A stretch of 32,382 nt of DNA from Pedobacter agri PB92 (GTDB taxonomy: Bacteria > Bacteroidota > Bacteroidia > Sphingobacteriales > Sphingobacteriaceae). The DNA lies in contig NZ_AJLG01000041.1 of the NCBI RefSeq assembly GCF_000258495.1, forward strand, positions 1 to 32,382, in the 5' to 3' direction. A program made the position numbers and the translations under genes. The stretch's first letter is position 1. The number at the start of each line of letters is the position of its first letter. Positions 1-8,491 of the stretch are shown in pieces. The notes beneath the pieces were generated by a model, which saw only the letters and a list, made by a program, of their open reading frames with translations, ran no database searches and was not told where the DNA came from.

Positions 1-2782
1 ACGTACACACTGCCTTTTTAGTGGCTTCTTTTACTTCCTCTTGTTTAACAGGAAGCTCTAAAGCTTTTGCCAAAATGTAAGCTTGCTGGTTTGCATGTTG
101 TTTTGCAAAACCGGTTGCCGTACTGCTGCTTTCTTTTCTTGAGATTACATCAATACCTTTAAGTTCGGTTTTGTAAAGTCGGCGGAATAAATAAGGCCAT
201 GCGCCCATGTTTTCTGGTTCTTCCTGTACCCAGAAGATTTCGTCGGCATTTTTATATTTCTTCTTTATTGCCTCCATCTGATCAACTGGTGTTGGATAAA
301 GTTGTTCCACACGAACCAATGCTACATGCTTAACTTTATCTGCTTGTTGTTTCTCCAGCAATTCATAGTAAATTTTACCACTACAGAAAACGATACGGGT
401 AATATCAGCAGGTTTTGCGTTTGTATCATCAATTACCTCTTTAAAACCACCTTCTGTAAATTCATCTAGTTTAGAAACACAGGCCGGGTGACGTAATAAA
501 CTTTTTGGAGAAAATACTACTAATGGTTTACGGAAATCGCGTTTAAACTGACGGCGTAAAACATGGAAGAAGTTTGCAGGTGTAGTACAGTTTACAACTT
601 GCATGTTATAATCTGCACAAAGCTCCATAAAACGTTCGATACGTGCCGATGAGTGCTCTGGTCCCTGACCTTCGTAACCGTGAGGCAATAACATGACCAA
701 ACCGTTTTCACGTTGCCATTTGGTTTCAGCACTTGCAATATATTGATCGACAACAATTTGTGCTCCATTGAAGAAATCACCAAATTGTGCTTCCCAGATG
801 GTTAAAGCGTTTGGATTAGCCATCGCATAACCGTATTCAAAACCTAGGACACCATATTCTGATAAATGTGAATTGTAAATATCGAACTGTGCCTGTTGAT
901 CGGAAATATTAGCTAATGGTACATATTCTTCTTCACTATCTTCTAAAGTTAATACCGCATGGCGATGTGAAAAAGTACCACGTTCAACATCCTGACCACT
1001 TAAACGAACACGTTTGCCTTCTGATAACAAAGTACCATAAGCCAATTGCTCACCCATTGCCCAATCGAAAACATTGGTTTCGTTAACCATTTTAGTACGT
1101 TCAGCAAATAATTTTTCAATTTTTTTGAAGAACTTTTTATTTGACGGTAACGTGGTAATGCGTTTACCAATTTCCAATAATGTAGCTTTTTTAACTGCCG
1201 TAACCGGAGATTTTTCGAAATCTTTCGGAGTAGCCATACGTAAATCTGCCCAGGCACCACCAAATTTAATTTCAGCATTACCTGCAACAAATTCTTTAGC
1301 TTCATTTAAACGTTCTTGCAAAATGCCACGGAAATCTTTTTCCATCTCTTTCGCCAAGCCCGCTTCCAATTTACCTTCTTTGGTTAATTGATCGATATAA
1401 ATTTCCCTTGGATTAGGGTGTTTTTCAATAGTTTTATACAATAAAGGCTGCGTGAATTTAGGTTCATCAGACTCATTGTGCCCGAAACGGCGGTAACATA
1501 AAATATCGATGAAAACATCGTTTTTATATTTCTGGCGATATTCCATTGCCAAATTGATGGCGTAAACCAAGGCCTCAGGATCATCTCCATTTACGTGGAA
1601 AACCGGTGATAAGGTTACTTTTGCGATATCTGTACAGTAAGTACTGGTCCGGGCATCTTTGTAATTAGTAGTAAAGCCAATTTGGTTATTAATCACCAGG
1701 TGAATCGTTCCACCGGTTTTATAACCTTCCAAACCTGCCATTTGAATCACTTCGTAAACAATACCTTGTCCAGCAACCGAAGCATCACCGTGAATTAGGA
1801 TCGGAGCTAAACGGCTATTGTCGCCGCCGTATTTGAAATCGATTTTTGAACGGCTCATACCTTCCACCACCCCATCAACTGTTTCCAGGTGTGACGGATT
1901 AGGACAAAGGCTTAAGTGAACACTTTTACCAGCAACTGTAGTTACATCAGTTGAATACCCTAAGTGATATTTTACGTCGCCACCAAATGGAGTATCTGGG
2001 TTATAGCTTTTGCCTTCGAATTCAGCAAAAATATCCTTATAAGTTTTCTGCATGATATTTGCCAACACGTTCAAACGACCGCGGTGTGCCATACCAATTA
2101 CAAATTCTTCAATTCCTAAATCTGCACCTTTTTCAATTACCGAGTCTAACGCAGGAATTAAGGCTTCCGCTCCCTCTAAAGAGAAACGTTTTTGGCCTAA
2201 AAATTTCGTCCCTAAGAAATTTTCGAAACTTACTGCTTCATTTAGTTTTCTTAAAATGCGTTTCTTTTCGTCGATAGAGAAGTTGGGCGTATTACGTGCA
2301 CTTTCCATTTTTTGTTGAATCCAGTTCAACACTTCAGGCGTACGTAAAAATTTATATTCTGCTCCGATAGAGCTGGTGTAAGTTTGTTTTAAAAACGCAA
2401 CGATATCTTTCAATTTTGCTGCGCCAATTCCGATTTCAACGCCAGAATTGAAAACTGTTTCTAAATCTGCATCAGACAAACCGAAATTAGATAGCTCTAA
2501 ACTTGGTTGATGTTTACGTCTTTCACGAACAGGATTGGTATGTGTAAATAAATGACCGCGACTTCTGTAACCGTCGATCAAATTTAAAACACTAACCTCT
2601 TTTAAAAATTGTTCCGGAGTTTCAGCCGTTACTGCCGGTGCTTCTGCACTTCTTCCGAAATCGAAACCCTCAAAAAACTTCTGCCAACCAAACTCAACTG
2701 ATTCAGGATCTTGCTGATACGACTGATATAAAGAATCTATATATTCGGCGTTTTCGCCACTAAGATAAGATAAACTACCCAT
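1..2782 (-). CDS. sucA: 2-oxoglutarate dehydrogenase E1 component (3' end at window edge)
   Basis: This is the thiamine-diphosphate E1 subunit of the 2-oxoglutarate dehydrogenase complex. It decarboxylates 2-oxoglutarate and passes the succinyl group to the lipoyl E2 (SucB) in the TCA cycle. I read 927 codons without a stop from the ATG at 2782, starting MGSLSYLSGENAEYIDSLY, the usual short E1 N-terminus. Family motifs are GMAHRGRLNVLAN (about residue 233), HLETVDGVVEGMSR (about 290), GDASVAGQG (about 331), NNQIGFTT (about 363, cofactor region) and RRFGHNESDEP (about 432). Family members are about 930 residues, so almost the whole gene is present. The base at position 1 reads T on the coding strand and could begin the stop codon. 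sucB would be expected beyond the left edge; that is inference. Cytoplasmic. Confidence 0.96.
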   Translation of the reverse strand, partial: MGSLSYLSGENAEYIDSLYQSYQQDPESVEFGWQKFFEGFDFGRSAEAPAVTAETPEQFLKEVSVLNLIDGYRSRGHLFTHTNPVRERRKHQPSLELSNFGLSDADLETVFNSGVEIGIGAAKLKDIVAFLKQTYTSSIGAEYKFLRTPEVLNWIQQKMESARNTPNFSIDEKKRILRKLNEAVSFENFLGTKFLGQKRFSLEGAEALIPALDSVIEKGADLGIEEFVIGMAHRGRLNVLANIMQKTYKDIFAEFEGKSYNPDTPFGGDVKYHLGYSTDVTTVAGKSVHLSLCPNPSHLETVDGVVEGMSRSKIDFKYGGDNSRLAPILIHGDASVAGQGIVYEVIQMAGLEGYKTGGTIHLVINNQIGFTTNYKDARTSTYCTDIAKVTLSPVFHVNGDDPEALVYAINLAMEYRQKYKNDVFIDILCYRRFGHNESDEPKFTQPLLYKTIEKHPNPREIYIDQLTKEGKLEAGLAKEMEKDFRGILQERLNEAKEFVAGNAEIKFGGAWADLRMATPKDFEKSPVTAVKKATLLEIGKRITTLPSNKKFFKKIEKLFAERTKMVNETNVFDWAMGEQLAYGTLLSEGKRVRLSGQDVERGTFSHRHAVLTLEDSEEEYVPLANISDQQAQFDIYNSHLSEYGVLGFEYGYAMANPNALTIWEAQFGDFFNGAQIVVDQYIASAETKWQRENGLVMLLPHGYEGQGPEHSSARIERFMELCADYNMQVVNCTTPANFFHVLRRQFKRDFRKPLVVFSPKSLLRHPACVSKLDEFTEGGFKEVIDDTNAKPADITRIVFCSGKIYYELLEKQQADKVKHVALVRVEQLYPTPVDQMEAIKKKYKNADEIFWVQEEPENMGAWPYLFRRLYKTELKGIDVISRKESSSTATGFAKQHANQQAYILAKALELPVKQEEVKEATKKAVCT

Positions 2783-3049
2783 TATTAACTGTTTACTATA
2801 AGCGTTACAAAATTAGAATTTTACCTTATATAAATGGTAAAAAACTGGATTAATTGCACAAAAAAATATATTTAGAAACATTCTGACTTTCAGTAGAAAT
2901 AATTCATCTGACAGAAGAGAAAGATTTATCGAAAGCTAGAGCAAAACACAAGCCAGTATTAACGGAATGACTCAATTTAATTATGGTCAAATGATTTAAG
3001 ATCGCCTATCCTCAGAAATAATTTGCAAATTCAATCGGATATTCTTTTT
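2783..3049. other. Intergenic region between DASH cryptochrome and sucA
   Basis: This 267-bp gap separates the stop of the DASH cryptochrome gene from sucA; both are on the minus strand. Apart from the sucA promoter and inverted repeat at its left end I see no ORF, RNA gene or clear terminator hairpin. Confidence 0.5.
2808..2842 (-). promoter_or_regulatory. Probable sucA promoter with overlapping inverted repeat
   Basis: On the minus strand 2815-2808 reads TAATTTTG, an exact match to the Bacteroidota -7 pattern TAnnTTTG, about 25 nt before the sucA ATG. No good -33 TTG is present. In its place lies an inverted repeat, TTTTACC at 2819-2825 and GGTAAAA at 2836-2842, separated by 10 nt. It covers the spacer and the -33 position, so it could be a regulator site. 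Promoter function is inferred from pattern and position. Confidence 0.4.
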
Positions 3050-4324
3050 TTAAGAAGCCCAGGTGAGTGCGTAATTTCCTTTGGGATCTAAATTTTTGAT
3101 GTTTTTATCCAAATCAAAAACACTTTTAGATTTTTGATCGTTTCCGACGCCAGCAACATTTGCCCAGTTGCCCCAATTGCTTGCAGGATTATAGTCGATT
3201 AATTTTTCTTCAAAATACGCAGCTCCCAAAACCCAGCTCACTTCGAGGTTATTAATTAAATAAAGCGCTGCCGTTTGACGGGCAATGTTTGAAATAAAAC
3301 CGGTTTGGTTCAATTCAGTCATCACGGCATCAACCACTGCAAAACCCGTTTGCCCGGTTTTCCATTTACTGAAATTCTCCTGCTCATTCTCGGCATCAAC
3401 CAAACCCTGGCTTCCGAAACCATTAGGACTGAAGAAGGTATTGCCATATTTTTTAAACATGAAACGAAAATAGTCTCTCCACAATAAGCCTAGTAATATG
3501 TGATTAAACATGGCTTTTGTATTTGGAACACCTTCCATTTTTTTAATTTCCCAGTAAACTTTTCTCGGCGAAAGACTACCCATGGCAAGCCAGGCCGAAA
3601 GTTTAGATACAAGAATTAAATTTTTAGCAGTGGCGGCCTGTTGCATCGCTACAATCACTTTCTGAAGATGTACCAAACCTTCCGCTTCGCCGCCGGTAAA
3701 TTCAAAATCAGCACGCTGATCTTTCTGTTGCGGCGAAAGATGCAACTCTTCTAAGGAGGAAAGTGTTCCCCAATCAATTACTTCGGCAACGTTGATGCGA
3801 TCGGGAGCTAAAAAGCAGGGTTTGATAATAGAATCTCGCTCAATCTTTTTCTTAAACTGGTTAAATGCATCAGGAATATCTTTTATTGGAAAAGGTAAAT
3901 CTTCTTTATTGTATAAGGTATGGCCAATGAAATGTTTTAAGTTAACACGGAGTTTCCATAAAGCATTTTCTACAAGTGTTGAAACATGCGTTTCTTCTCT
4001 TGCAACTTCCCGGTGGTGATAAACTTCGGTAATTTCGTATTCCTGAACTAAACTGGGGATAATGTCTTCAGGATTTCCTTCTGCAATAAGTAAGTTTCCT
4101 CCGATTTGCTTCAATGATGCCCGAAGCCCTAAAACGCTTTCCAGAATAAACTGCGCCCTGATATTGCCTGTTTTAAGTGTTCCATATTTTGTTTCGCCAA
4201 ATGATCGGGGATCTAAAATATAAACCGGCAAAATTGAATCAGATTTGGAAATAGCCTCCACTAGCATTTCATTATCATGCAGACGAAGATCATTTCTAAA
4301 CCAGACTAAAATTTTTTTGGACAT
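3050..4324 (-). CDS. DASH-family cryptochrome/photolyase
   Basis: This is a flavoprotein of the photolyase/cryptochrome superfamily. DASH members bind FAD and an antenna cofactor and repair cyclobutane pyrimidine dimers, mainly in single-stranded DNA. The 424-residue protein opens with the photolyase alpha/beta domain (KKILVWFRNDLRLHDNEML). DASH-type stretches are GHTLYNKEDLPFP and DAFNQFKKKIE (about 135-160), LLWRDYFRFMFKKYG (about 280) and, in the FAD domain, SNIARQTAALYL followed by ASNWGNWANVAGVGND near the C-terminus. SNWGNW with VAGVGND is characteristic of DASH rather than class I enzymes. It reads as one intact ORF with a strong promoter (4360-4390). A damaged class I photolyase lies 2.9 kb away, so this may be the main light-dependent repair enzyme of the locus; that is inference. 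Confidence 0.92.
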   Translation of the reverse strand: MSKKILVWFRNDLRLHDNEMLVEAISKSDSILPVYILDPRSFGETKYGTLKTGNIRAQFILESVLGLRASLKQIGGNLLIAEGNPEDIIPSLVQEYEITEVYHHREVAREETHVSTLVENALWKLRVNLKHFIGHTLYNKEDLPFPIKDIPDAFNQFKKKIERDSIIKPCFLAPDRINVAEVIDWGTLSSLEELHLSPQQKDQRADFEFTGGEAEGLVHLQKVIVAMQQAATAKNLILVSKLSAWLAMGSLSPRKVYWEIKKMEGVPNTKAMFNHILLGLLWRDYFRFMFKKYGNTFFSPNGFGSQGLVDAENEQENFSKWKTGQTGFAVVDAVMTELNQTGFISNIARQTAALYLINNLEVSWVLGAAYFEEKLIDYNPASNWGNWANVAGVGNDQKSKSVFDLDKNIKNLDPKGNYALTWAS

Positions 4325-4359
4325 CTTTATTTTCGAAAAGGGTATGAAGAACGCAATTA

Positions 4360-4390
4360 CAAATTTATCTTATTTTTTCTCCGCATCAAA
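4360..4390 (-). promoter_or_regulatory. Bacteroidota-type promoter of the DASH cryptochrome gene
   Basis: On the minus strand, TTTG (4390-4387) is followed by exactly 19 nt and then TAAATTTG (4367-4360). This is a full match to the -33 TTTG / -7 TAnnTTTG promoter. The -7 box lies 36 nt upstream of the ATG at 4324, leaving a short leader. Confidence 0.6.
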
Positions 4391-4501
4391 AAGCTGGTTA
4401 TTTCTTTACATCTATACAACAAAAAATATTCTGTTATGGAATATGAAACGGTTGTACATCCTTTATTCAAATTTATTTCAACACATCATAAAAATAAATA
4501 A

Positions 4502-6112
4502 ATGAAAAAAGGATTTCTAATTTTGCTATTCCCACTAAGTGTATTTGCACAACAAATAAAAACCAAGGCCGTGCTGGCGGGCGTAACCGTTTACAATAAT
4601 GGGGCTCAACTCAACCATGTCCGCAAAGTAAATCTTCCTTCCGGAACTTCAGAAATTGTGATCAATAACATTTCCGGACGGGTAAATGAAAATTCAATTC
4701 AAGTTGGTGTAAGTAGCGGCGTCACGATCTTATCAGTTCAATTTAATAAAGATTTTCTAAATACTGATGATGCAAACCCAGAGATTAAAAAACTTAACGA
4801 CAGCGTAAAACGTGTATCTACTGAATTGACGAAGACCAAAAATGCCAAAATTATTGAAGAACAAACGTTGGTACTATTGGATGAAAATCGAAAATCTGGA
4901 GGAACCAATAATGGTACCAATGTAGCAGAACTGATAAAGCTCGCAGAATACTATCGTAACAAAAGCGCCGAAGTACGAACTGCAATTTCAGTTTTGGCAT
5001 TAAGTGAAGAAAAACAAAACCAACGACTAAGCGCCTTGCAACAACAAATTGCTGAATTAAGAAACAATCCTAACCAACAATTGGGGCAACTGGTGCTTCA
5101 GTTGATGACAAAAGAAGGTACTGAAGCCGCTTACAATGTCTCTTATGTTACGCCCGCTGCTAATTGGTTAGCCAGCTATGACATTAAGGCTGAAAGCACT
5201 GCAAAACCATTAGATATTATTTATAAAGCTGCAATAACGCAGAGCACTGGTTTAGACTGGAAAAAAGTTAAGCTTTCCTTATCAACCGGAAACCCGAATT
5301 ACAATATTACTGCGCCAAATTTAAACCCATGGTTTGTATCAACTTATCAACAACAAATAAGAATTAGAGGTATTGCATTGTCAACAGTTAAAGAAGAGAA
5401 AAGCCTAGATGAGGTGATGATGGTTGGTTATGGTAAAGCAAAGCAACAAAACTTAACCGCATCAGCTTCAACAATAAATAATTACACTTCGGTTAATGAA
5501 AGTCAGTTAGGCGTTACTTTTAATATTGATATCCCTTACGATATTAATAGTGACAATAAACCGCATACAGTTTCTTTTAAAGAATATGCGGTGCCCGCAA
5601 AATATAAATATTATGCAGCTCCAAAATTAAGTAGCGATGCCTATTTATTAGCTGATGTTACCAATTGGGAAAAACTAAATCTTCAAGCCGGGAATGCGAA
5701 CATTGTATTCGAGGGCACATATACGGGAAAATCTTACATCAATCCGGCCAACATGCTCGACACCTTAAGTTTAAGCATGGGCAGAGATAAAAAAATCATC
5801 ATCACCAAAGAGAAACAGGAAGATTTTAGTAGCACAAAGTTTATAGGTGCCAACAAAAAGCAACTTTATACCTATCTGATTAAAGTTAGAAATACCAAAA
5901 AAGAGCCAATTGATTTATCACTAAAAGACCAATATCCTTTGTCAACAGAAAGCGACATCGAAATTGAATTACTGGAAAGCAGTGGCGCTGAAGTGAACAA
6001 AGAAACCGGAATGCTTTCGTGGCAGTTGAAGATTGCGCCAAATGAAACAAAAACCATTAAATTAAGTTATGCCGTTAAGGCGCCAAAGAACAAAATTATT
6101 GCAGGGCTTTAA
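4502..6112 (+). CDS. Exported DUF4139 (MuiA-like) protein with SusC-like motif
   Basis: A 536-residue exported protein of the DUF4140/DUF4139 (mucoidy inhibitor A-like) group; the molecular function of the family is not established. It starts with a signal peptide (MKKGFLILLFPLSVFAQ). A beta-rich N-terminal domain (VTVYNNGAQLNHVRKVNLPSG) follows, then a helical, coiled-coil-like stretch (about 90-195) and the DUF4139 beta domain (AANWLASYDIKAES, LDWKKVKLSLSTG, ending in NETKTIKLSYAVKAP). Between two parts of that domain sits an insert with LDEVMMVGYG (about 302-311) then NLTASAS. This matches the conserved N-terminal segment of SusC/RagA TonB-dependent receptors (LDEVVVVGYG...NLTGAVS). The protein is otherwise unlike a receptor. 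It is divergent from the DASH cryptochrome gene, and I saw no clear promoter of its own. Confidence 0.85.
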   Translation: MKKGFLILLFPLSVFAQQIKTKAVLAGVTVYNNGAQLNHVRKVNLPSGTSEIVINNISGRVNENSIQVGVSSGVTILSVQFNKDFLNTDDANPEIKKLNDSVKRVSTELTKTKNAKIIEEQTLVLLDENRKSGGTNNGTNVAELIKLAEYYRNKSAEVRTAISVLALSEEKQNQRLSALQQQIAELRNNPNQQLGQLVLQLMTKEGTEAAYNVSYVTPAANWLASYDIKAESTAKPLDIIYKAAITQSTGLDWKKVKLSLSTGNPNYNITAPNLNPWFVSTYQQQIRIRGIALSTVKEEKSLDEVMMVGYGKAKQQNLTASASTINNYTSVNESQLGVTFNIDIPYDINSDNKPHTVSFKEYAVPAKYKYYAAPKLSSDAYLLADVTNWEKLNLQAGNANIVFEGTYTGKSYINPANMLDTLSLSMGRDKKIIITKEKQEDFSSTKFIGANKKQLYTYLIKVRNTKKEPIDLSLKDQYPLSTESDIEIELLESSGAEVNKETGMLSWQLKIAPNETKTIKLSYAVKAPKNKIIAGL

Positions 6113-6120
6113 ATACATTG

Positions 6121-6147
6121 TTGGTCTTAACACTTAGCTAAGGCCAA
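6121..6147 (+). terminator. Possible terminator hairpin after the DUF4139 gene
   Basis: TTGGTCTTA (6121-6129) pairs with TAAGGCCAA (6139-6147) in a 9-bp stem with one G-U pair and a 9-nt loop, starting 8 nt after the stop codon. The sequence after it is pyrimidine-rich but not a clean T-run, so the call is moderate. Confidence 0.4.
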
Positions 6148-6164
6148 CTTACTTCCTACCCTCT

Positions 6165-6219
<55 letters not shown>

Positions 6220-6253
6220 AAAAACCCTTTCGTATCTTTCGTGTTTTAAAAAT

Positions 6254-7159
6254 ATGGCGAAAAAGATTCTGATTACGGGCGCAACTGGATTAGTGGGCAG
6301 TGAACTTAAAAAGCGTTTGCTAAGCGACGGATATAATGTAAATACGCTCTCGAGAAAGAAAACTAATGATCCAAATAATTTCGTATGGGACGTTTACAAG
6401 GGTACAATTGACTTAGCATGTATCGATGGAGTGGATGCCATTATCCATTTAGCTGGCGAGCCTGTTGCCGAAAAAAAGTGGACGGATGAACGCAAAAAAC
6501 AGATTATCGACAGTAGGGTAAAATCAACACAATTACTTTTCGAAACCATCCGATCGAAACCAGATCATCAAATTAAATCATTTATTTCTGCTTCTGCAGT
6601 AGGCTTTTATGGAGACTGCGGAGATGAAATCTTAATTGAAGAAAGTCCAAATGGCTACGGCTTTTTAGCCGAATGTTGTAAGCTTTGGGAGCAAGCGGTA
6701 GACCAGGGTAAAAAGTTAAGCTTGCGAATTGTTAAACTTAGAACAGGTATTGTTTTCAGTAATGATGGAGGCGCACTGCCACAACTCGATAAATCAGTCC
6801 GGTTATTTGCTGGCGCTGCTTTAGCTTCCGGAAAACAATGGACACCCTGGCTTCACATTGATGATATGGTTGGTATGTACATCCACGCCCTGGAAAATTT
6901 AAAGATGGAAAGCTGTTACAATGCCTGTGCGCCCTTTCCCGTTACTAACGAGGGGCTAACCAGATCTATCGCCAAACATTTGCATCGTCCGTTCTGGCCA
7001 TTTAAAGTTCCCAAAAAGGCAATAGAATTGCTTATGGGTGAACGAGCAGAGGCAGTTTTAATGAGCAATAATACATCAGCACAAAAGATTTTAGACGCGG
7101 GATTTAAATTCAGATTTACCGATTTAGATGATGCTTTGGCTGATCTTTATAAAAAGTAA
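6254..7159 (+). CDS. TIGR01777-family SDR protein (YfcH-like epimerase family)
   Basis: A 301-residue atypical short-chain dehydrogenase/epimerase-like protein. The N-terminal nucleotide-binding Rossmann motif is ITGATGLVG (residues 6-14). Family features include VDAIIHLAGEPVAEKKWT, DSRVKSTQLL, SASAVGFYGD and RTGIVFSNDGGALPQL. The C-terminal DUF1731-type tail is typical (ending AQKILDAGFKFRFTDLDDAL). Length and motif order match E. coli YfcH and its relatives, whose substrate is unknown. The gene precedes the photolyase gene by only 33 nt on the same strand, so they are probably co-transcribed. From memory, TIGR01777 genes often sit beside photolyase genes in this phylum. Cytoplasmic. Confidence 0.92.
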   Translation: MAKKILITGATGLVGSELKKRLLSDGYNVNTLSRKKTNDPNNFVWDVYKGTIDLACIDGVDAIIHLAGEPVAEKKWTDERKKQIIDSRVKSTQLLFETIRSKPDHQIKSFISASAVGFYGDCGDEILIEESPNGYGFLAECCKLWEQAVDQGKKLSLRIVKLRTGIVFSNDGGALPQLDKSVRLFAGAALASGKQWTPWLHIDDMVGMYIHALENLKMESCYNACAPFPVTNEGLTRSIAKHLHRPFWPFKVPKKAIELLMGERAEAVLMSNNTSAQKILDAGFKFRFTDLDDALADLYKK

Positions 7160-7192
7160 GAGAAATATTTATTATCAAGTATCACAATTTTA

Positions 7193-8491
7193 ATGAAGAA
7201 ACCCATTAACATTTTTTGGTTCCGTCGCGATTTACGTTTAGAAGATAACGCCGGATTGTATCATGCTTTAAAAAGCGACAATCCTGTAATCCCGCTTTTT
7301 ATTTTCGACAAAAATATATTAGACAAGCTACCAAAAAATGATGCCCGTGTAACTTTTATCTACCAAACTATTAAGGATATAAAAGAAACATTGCAAAAGA
7401 AAGGTTCAGATTTGCTGGTAAAATATGGGAAGCCTGAGAAGATATGGCCGGAAATTTTGAAAGAGTATGAAGTGAAGGAGGTTTTTACTAATCATGACTA
7501 TGAACCGTATGCTCGGGAACGTGATGATAATATGGCTGAGTTTTTAACAAGTGAAAAAATTGCCTTCCACACATTAAAGACCAGGTTATTTTTGTAAAAA
7601 GATGAAATCCTGAAGGCTGATAAAACCCCTTATACAGTTTTTACTCCTTACTATAAACAGTGGCACGCCAAGTTGAATGATTTTTACCTCAAACCGTACC
7701 CGACTAAAAAATACTTTAAAAACTTTTTTAATACCAGGCATTTAAAGCTTCCAACACTCAAAGAAATGAGATTTGAAAGAAGCAATATTGAGTTCCCGAA
7801 AATCAGCTACAAAGATAAACTTGATGATTATGCGAAGGAGCGTGACTTTCCGGCATTGGAAAGTACGACTCGGATTGGCTTACATTTAAGATTTGGAACA
7901 TTAAGTATACGTAAAGCAGCTGCAGATGCTATCGAAGCAAAGTCAAATGTTTGGCTATCAGAGCTGGCCTGGAGAGAATTTTACATGATGATTCTTTGGC
8001 ATTTTCCTTATGCTGCCTTTGATTCATTTAAGAAGCAGTATGATAAAATCAAATGGAGAAATAACGAGCAAGAGTTTAAAGCCTGGTGCGAGGGAAACAC
8101 GGGTTATCCGCTTGTTGATGCAGGTATGCGTCAGCTAAATGAAATTGGTTGGATGCACAATCGCGTACGTATGGTTACAGCCAGCTTTTTATCAAAACAC
8201 CTGCTCATTGACTGGAGATGGGGAGAAGCCTATTTTGCAGAAAAACTACTGGATTATGAGATGGCCAGCAACGTTGGTGGATGGCAATGGGCTGCCGGAT
8301 CTGGTAATGATGCCGCACCTTATTTTAGGGTATTCAACCCTGAGCTTCAAACCAAAAGATTCGATGCTAAGTTTGAATATATTAAGAAATGGGTACCAGA
8401 GTATGGCACAAAAAAATATGCCCAACCAATAGTTGAGCATACATTTGCACGAGAAAGGGTGCTAAAAGTTTTTAAAGAAGCGTTATCTTAA
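7193..8491 (+). pseudogene. Class I deoxyribodipyrimidine photolyase, broken by paired indels
   Basis: A photolyase (CPD class I type) would reverse UV-induced pyrimidine dimers using FAD and blue light. The reading frame from ATG 7193 covers the antenna domain (NIFWFRRDLRLEDNAG) and stops at TAA 7595-7597. The same frame continues after the stop through the FAD domain (ELAWREFYMMILWHFP, TGYPLVDAGMRQLNEIGW, HNRVRMVTASFLSKHLLIDW, GGWQWAAGSGNDAAPYFRVF) to 8491. Full length would be about 432 residues, normal for the family. Between 7576 and 7599 the family-typical peptide KDQVIFVK lies in the -1 frame. A base is therefore missing near 7574-7578 and an extra A is present near 7596-7600. In the actual frame these residues are replaced by KTRLFL and a stop. 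Either a true pseudogene or two homopolymer sequencing errors. The stop overlaps that of the opposing FKBP gene. Confidence 0.85.

Noticed and set aside
1000..2318. Short ORFs on both strands over positions 1000-2318
   Set aside because: They are in other frames of the intact sucA reading frame, which translates continuously to a recognisable E1 protein.
7574..7600. Programmed ribosomal frameshifting in the photolyase gene
   Set aside because: It would need a -1 and then a +1 event within 25 nt, and no standard slippery heptamer or downstream structure is seen.
7673..8491. Separate 272-residue gene starting at ATG 7673
   Set aside because: It is the FAD domain of the photolyase in the same frame as 7193-7597; homologous sequence (KDEILKADKTPYTVFTPYYK) continues upstream of 7673 to the stop, so it is a fragment, not an independent gene.
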